From assembly GCA_041687295.1 (NCBI GenBank), contig JAWLCG010000010.1:1-30611 (forward strand): DNA of 30,611 bases, in the 5' to 3' direction. Under the pieces are notes generated by a model that saw only the letters and a list, made by a program, of their open reading frames with translations, was not told the DNA's origin and did not search any database. Origin of the DNA: JAWLCG01 sp041687295. Lineage in GTDB: Bacteria > Planctomycetota > Phycisphaerae > SM23-33 > FEN-1343. Positions 27,301 to 30,611 of the stretch are shown one piece after another (the stretch's first letter is position 1; every line of letters starts with the position of its first letter). The position numbers were made by a program, and so were the translations under genes.

Positions 27301-27794
27301 GGGTCCGCAACCACGTTGGGATGGTCGCATCGCAGTACAGCAAGCAGTGCACACTGGCTCGGGTAGGAAGCGTGGAGATCACCAACGGGAAGGGGGACAG
27401 CGGCGTAGCCCGGCTACTCCGGGATCTAGAGAGAACGGCCGCGGTCATGCACGGCAGCGCCCTGGAGGCTCCGGCGGAGGCCCTGCTGGAGCTCGTAAAG
27501 AACATGAACGCCCTGTACCGGGCCGCCCAGAGCGTGCCGGAGCCCGACCCCGAGAACCCCGGGCTCAACGCGATGGCGGTGCCTAGCGCCCTGCAAGGCC
27601 GGCTGAGCAGCGTCTTCGTGGTGCTCTGGCGGTCGCTGCTCCGGGCCCACCAGCTGGCCGAGCTGCTGGCGAAGGACTGGCGCCAGCCGATGAGGGCGCA
27701 GCAGCTGGAGCTGGTCAGCGGAGAGGACGTCAAGGCGCGAATCGACGACCTGGCCGTGCCGTACGGGCCCAGCGTCCGGAGCGAGAGCGAATGA
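24375..27794 (+). CDS. HD-domain phosphohydrolase-like protein with Cys-rich insert (HD-CE-like)
   Basis: An 1139-aa cytoplasmic protein. The start is GTG 24375; GTG 24411, with AAAGGG six bases upstream, is an equally good choice. The N-terminal third is a metal-dependent HD domain: H74 (SYPHLRNVERH), the H117-D118 dyad (LLLASVLFHDIGR), H305 (KEHAVSSYEML), H340 (AVICLYHGDEKD) and D379 (ALLLLADHMDSS). The order and helix patterns resemble the HD-CE type known from bacterial conflict systems. About 180 residues (124-304) are inserted between the dyad and H305 and contain C228, C231, C268, C275, C279 and C282. Residues 450-700 are an unrecognised globular region. About 760-880 is helical, with probable coiled coil. 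The C-terminal part is unrecognised. It overlaps the next gene by ATGA, so they are translated together. Codon use shifts to AGG/AGA in about 26790-27440. The substrate is unknown; nucleotides are the usual guess. Confidence 0.75.
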   Translation: MDNAPVDTKGQPVAVGQLRGEHGGLPEPGQGYLRQRLAQEDPKLHQSLLECWARADDWLSAMAPKKDSFNSYPHLRNVERHLDQLVRQIECVETSGQALFRFSGPELWLLLASVLFHDIGRLKSTEPQGEKTELHIHPSGCWLYRRAEELGAAALLNQKPPRKGDPLLEDHVQSFRDFLGRLTDCLDGEVLEACSLQNREPSAHWPLWLAPDAPFPPVPRSPSPDLSCTQCLEGLREEGRLEQCLHKTPIESIEVDSIEQAAEARDRCSLRNRHCPLFCAVCVLNGWHMQAVTVVERQGPPPKEHAVSSYEMLRDPTIHASLGISSRELAESLAVICLYHGDEKDIRTVCTSDMLNTVLLDPYGQIREQEIAALLLLADHMDSSTLRVLPQYLRQGRDAESVGRFRQHIRGVSLVPTARMIVTELGDWSMSMPRQEKLQQLWEQHALGPPPARPFLQIGFGPLAEGFAALKPRPGMFWDVLCPPGRVGRTGVRTLASRVLADMQVMPRFWEHDSGLVDPRFPHAVHGLGRPDDSTQAMLESLAGDVPILQVTLNDARINAEAMGRIGFHLHAVGLPVWAWLLEYKEHLYTHQGHETFEPIFDKAYLRHVVHRMWQLSQEVFGQSEFTYEALAASLREPNIEKVRCAVRRISIVTRDMNEGHEMGNSGPYANVIWCGQSLWKWAANAQPRHRPDPLLQAAAQARQGVGLLWELICRIGQYRELEEQAQDLQSDAKLDEIKQKVSDLLKASAVDMRRLMKLYQSISPVALQVQAQSHAKTDEEPKELGKQIDDAYDLAEALFMQKENETGRKIVDQVSALTTTWVGEVTKELDLVREELAASLANRLPRLFREVCSAYLVGLEYFRRLVSQNKLGSIPSIVEEAIVGTTAELASAGGGEATAPSGWALRNRTVPCLADLLLTAKGVCRPLFEARDCKISVVDPAAPPRSWAPGNEQIPLPAFLPGETIKRTMEAALEGVRNHVGMVASQYSKQCTLARVGSVEITNGKGDSGVARLLRDLERTAAVMHGSALEAPAEALLELVKNMNALYRAAQSVPEPDPENPGLNAMAVPSALQGRLSSVFVVLWRSLLRAHQLAELLAKDWRQPMRAQQLELVSGEDVKARIDDLAVPYGPSVRSESE

Positions 27795-30611
27795 CCCACG
27801 CCGCCAGCGAACGCTACATCTACCTGGGCACCTTCCTGGACCAGCTGTTCAACCGGGATTGCCCGTTGGACCAGGCCGGCCAGGCCGGCGGGCCGGGCCG
27901 GGCGGGCGGCATCCGCGTGCCGGGCCCCTCGGCGGAGGGCCTGGACGACCTCGAGCCCAGCGACCCCGGCACGGGCAACATCGTCCTGATGGGCGGGCCG
28001 GGAACCGGCAAGACCACCCTGGCGCTGCACATGGCGCAGGCGTGCTGCCGTCGCCGGGACAACGGGGACTTCCTGGCGGCCTACATCTCGCTGGAGGAGC
28101 AGTACTACCGCCTCCGGACCAAGGCGAAGGCCTTCGGCTGGCACGAGCTGCTCTGCCGGATGCACGCCCCCCAGGACGTCTCGGTGCCGCCCTCGGACGA
28201 GGATCTCGCCCAGTGGCTCATCCACGCCATCGACCACGGCCGAGACCTGTTCACCGGTCCCGGCCGCCGGACCGATCGGCCCATCCTGGTGCCCCGTCTG
28301 TCCCCCCGCCCGCTGGAGGACCGGCCCGGAGAGCAGTCGCTGTTCTGGCAGCGCTACCGCCAGCTCGAGCTGCTGCTCCGCGCCGCCCAGACCCTCCGCA
28401 CCATGGACCCCAAGCGGCGCGACCAGATGACCCGCTACGCAAAGGGCTACGACCTGCGCCTGGTCTGCGTGGACAGCCTCAGCGTCTTCGGCGGTCAACT
28501 GCTCACTCGCGAGGAGCTCTTCCGGGTCTTTGACCTGTTCAGCCGAACCGGCACCATCGGCGTGTTCATCATGGAGGACAAGTCCCGCTTCAACCCCAGC
28601 GTCGATGAGCAGCACATGGAGACCGTCGACAGCCTGGCTGACATGGTCATCGAGCTGACCGCCCAGAAGGACCGCGGCTACTACCGCCGTAGCGTCGAGA
28701 TCGTTAAGAGCCGCTACACGAGCAACCTCCTCGGCAAGCACGCCGTCAAGATCCACCCCGTGCAGAAGCGCCTCGACCCGTTCGAAGACGATGAGCGTCC
28801 GGAGCCGCGAGTGCGCGACTGGGTGGGCTTCCTGGCCATGCCCTCCATCCATTACGTGCTGTCCCAGGACACGCAGGGCGAGGCCTTCGCAGGTCCCCAC
28901 CGCAGCCCCTTGCCAGCCGGGGCGGCCCGCTGGGCCTTCGGCGACCTGCCCCTCTCGGCGCTGCTGCCGATGAACTACGGGCCCGACTGGGCCGTCGCCA
29001 TCGTCGGCCCACGCCACACCTGCAAGACCGCCTTGGCCATGAACTACCTCCTGCGGGGGGCCTGGGGAGAGCGCGGCGCGGTCAACGACGAGCCGGAGAC
29101 CGTACTGCTGATCCGCCTGCACGACAGCCCGATGCTCAACCCGGGCCGACCCTTCTATGGACAGACGCGCCTGGCGGATTCGTTCTGCCGCCGAGTCGTC
29201 CGGGAAGGCCTTCGCCAAGGCGGGCGCCTCTACGACACGGCCGTCCTGGCCATCACTGCCTGGCGTAGCCGCAACGAGGGAGGCCGACTCGAGATCCAGC
29301 CCGTCGCCCACCTGCGGGACCTTCGCAACACCCCGACGACCGGGGGGCTGATCGAGTTGACGGTCAAGACGGGCTGCCAGGTCGCCGAGGACACCGTCGC
29401 ATGGATCTGGGAGATCCTGCATCAGGCCCGCCGTTGCGGCGCGCCCATCCGGCGCGTCATGGTCGATGACGTCAGCCGCATCGGCATCAGCTACCCCTTC
29501 CTGGAGAGCAGCGAGACCTCCCAGGAGCTGTTCCTCACCGGCCTGAGCCACATCTTCCGGCAACGGGGTATCGGCTGTGTGATGGTGGGCACCACCGGAG
29601 AACACCCCCGCGCCAATGACATCGTCAACCGAGCAGTGAACATCGCCAACACCGTGATCACCACCGACCTGTGCAGCGCGTTTGGCGAGCACTATGTGAC
29701 AGTCACCGGCGAGGGCCTGGTCGGCTCCGAGGGCCGCCGGACGATCGACGCGACCGAGGGCGTGCCCCTCACGCTCCGCACGCCCCACGATGCCCACGAC
29801 AACGTCCCATTCCTTGTGGACGCCCAGCAGCTGGCCGGTCTGACGGGCTTCGGCTCGCCCACCGGACAGATCAGCCGGGCGGGCACTCGGGTCTACCTGT
29901 TCGAGGAGAACAGCGTCCACAGAGCCTACAACGATGCCATGGAGTACCAGCTTCAGTGGGCCTTCAGTTGGCCGCAAGACCAAGCCGGCGTCCCCGCAGC
30001 CGCCGGCGGCATTCCGGGGCACCGTCTGAGTGCAACCCCAGGCCATCAGCCGGTGGATGGCCAGTCTGACCGTAGTGATGACCTCCGCCAGCCGCCGAGC
30101 CTGCTGCGTCTGGTCCGCTTCGGCGTCGAACGGGCGGAGGCCACCTTCGACGCCATGCCACAGCAGGACCGCCATGGCTCGCCTCAGTGTAGCACGGTCG
30201 TTTGCGGGCTCGACGAGTTCGCCCAGGTGCACCTGGGAGATCGCTTTGCACCCCTGTTCGCCGATGGCCGCGAGGGCACCCGCGTGTACTACCGCAACGT
30301 GCTGGCCGTTCACCGCAGCCCGGACGTGGCCCTGGACCGGCCAGTCTCGTGGGCACGCCTGCAGAAGGTCTGTGAGGAGCTGGAGGGTCTGGTCTACGTG
30401 GACATGACAGCCCCGGAGACCCTCAACTGCCTGTTGCTGGACGCGCTGTTCGCCGCCCACCCGCCGTACCTGCCTTTCCACACCTGCGACGACTTCCTGA
30501 GCTATCTCGAGAGCGTGACCGATCACGCCGATGAAGCCCTGCCCGAGCTCTGCAGCCTGGCACGCGTGCTGGGCAGCTCCACCGGCTCTCGCCCCCTCTC
30601 CCCCAGACTCG
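27791..30611 (+). CDS. KaiC-like double-RecA ATPase (C-terminus beyond window)
   Basis: At least 940 aa, open to the window end. ATG 27791 overlaps the stop of the HD gene (ATGA). RecA domain 1 (about 45-330) is complete: Walker A GGPGTGKTT at 68-76, the KaiC-type catalytic Glu pair in SLEEQ (102-103), Walker B LRLVCVDSLS with D228, and the KaiC end signature ADMVIEL (283-289) plus VEIVKSRYTSNLLGKHAVKI. Domain 2 (about 385-660) has GPRHTCKT at 406-413, where Cys replaces the last P-loop Gly, no Glu pair, and a Walker B-like RVMVDDVSRIG (555-565). It is probably a non-catalytic partner. Residues 690-940 form a third region (RVYYRNVLAVHRSP, VSWARLQKVCEEL, ETLNCLLLDALF) with a faint likeness to solute-binding folds; I do not assign it. 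KaiC-type ATPases work as hexameric or regulatory switches. It is likely the regulator or motor of the HD protein. Confidence 0.85.
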   Translation, partial: MTHAASERYIYLGTFLDQLFNRDCPLDQAGQAGGPGRAGGIRVPGPSAEGLDDLEPSDPGTGNIVLMGGPGTGKTTLALHMAQACCRRRDNGDFLAAYISLEEQYYRLRTKAKAFGWHELLCRMHAPQDVSVPPSDEDLAQWLIHAIDHGRDLFTGPGRRTDRPILVPRLSPRPLEDRPGEQSLFWQRYRQLELLLRAAQTLRTMDPKRRDQMTRYAKGYDLRLVCVDSLSVFGGQLLTREELFRVFDLFSRTGTIGVFIMEDKSRFNPSVDEQHMETVDSLADMVIELTAQKDRGYYRRSVEIVKSRYTSNLLGKHAVKIHPVQKRLDPFEDDERPEPRVRDWVGFLAMPSIHYVLSQDTQGEAFAGPHRSPLPAGAARWAFGDLPLSALLPMNYGPDWAVAIVGPRHTCKTALAMNYLLRGAWGERGAVNDEPETVLLIRLHDSPMLNPGRPFYGQTRLADSFCRRVVREGLRQGGRLYDTAVLAITAWRSRNEGGRLEIQPVAHLRDLRNTPTTGGLIELTVKTGCQVAEDTVAWIWEILHQARRCGAPIRRVMVDDVSRIGISYPFLESSETSQELFLTGLSHIFRQRGIGCVMVGTTGEHPRANDIVNRAVNIANTVITTDLCSAFGEHYVTVTGEGLVGSEGRRTIDATEGVPLTLRTPHDAHDNVPFLVDAQQLAGLTGFGSPTGQISRAGTRVYLFEENSVHRAYNDAMEYQLQWAFSWPQDQAGVPAAAGGIPGHRLSATPGHQPVDGQSDRSDDLRQPPSLLRLVRFGVERAEATFDAMPQQDRHGSPQCSTVVCGLDEFAQVHLGDRFAPLFADGREGTRVYYRNVLAVHRSPDVALDRPVSWARLQKVCEELEGLVYVDMTAPETLNCLLLDALFAAHPPYLPFHTCDDFLSYLESVTDHADEALPELCSLARVLGSSTGSRPLSPRL

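Noticed and set aside
26939..30526. 1195-codon open frame on the minus strand
   Set aside because: Antisense to the HD and KaiC-like genes, which have clear motifs in the opposite strand; it crosses both without any recognisable domain.

Overview
The window looks like a high-GC planctomycete (Planctomycetota, possibly Phycisphaerae) scaffold. Three very large exported proteins start with the planctomycete LEPR-XLL N-terminal motif. Two of them are built from choice-of-anchor Q / CSLREA-like beta-helix modules and one carries a type I dockerin. A PEP-CTERM protein lies between them. A run of ten N at 23957-23966 shows that this is a gapped draft assembly.

Layout. 1-9042 (minus strand) holds surface proteins: a truncated LEPR-XLL protein with pre-peptidase C-terminal (PPC)-like domains, a small PEP-CTERM protein with a good promoter, and a giant beta-helix protein broken by a one-base frameshift in a C6 tract at 7991-7996. 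9416-16215 (minus) is a three-gene unit: two tandem paralogous secreted glycoside-hydrolase-like proteins (about 900 aa each, with an N-terminal carbohydrate-binding-like domain) followed by an overlapping FAD-dependent oxidoreductase. A D-2-hydroxyacid dehydrogenase (16855-17862) is divergent from it. 17863-18454 has no gene but holds the 3' half of a tRNA-Val and three GGGGTACA repeats, the look of an integration site. 18455-23953 (minus) is a second giant beta-helix protein, intact, with a dockerin near its C-terminus.

24375 to the window end (plus) is the most unusual part. It is a two-gene operon with an ATGA overlap: an 1139-aa protein whose HD phosphohydrolase domain is split by a cysteine-rich insert, and a protein of at least 940 aa with one intact KaiC-type RecA ATPase domain, one degenerate RecA-like domain and a C-terminal extension that runs off the window. 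I do not recognise this pair as a described system. Its architecture (nucleotide hydrolase plus regulatory ATPase), its position about 6 kb from a tRNA att-like scar, and the mosaic codon use inside the HD gene suggest an accessory conflict or signalling system.

The GH/oxidoreductase/dehydrogenase genes probably serve breakdown of complex sugars. The giant proteins are probably surface adhesins or matrix components. All functions are read from motifs; nothing has been checked against a database.
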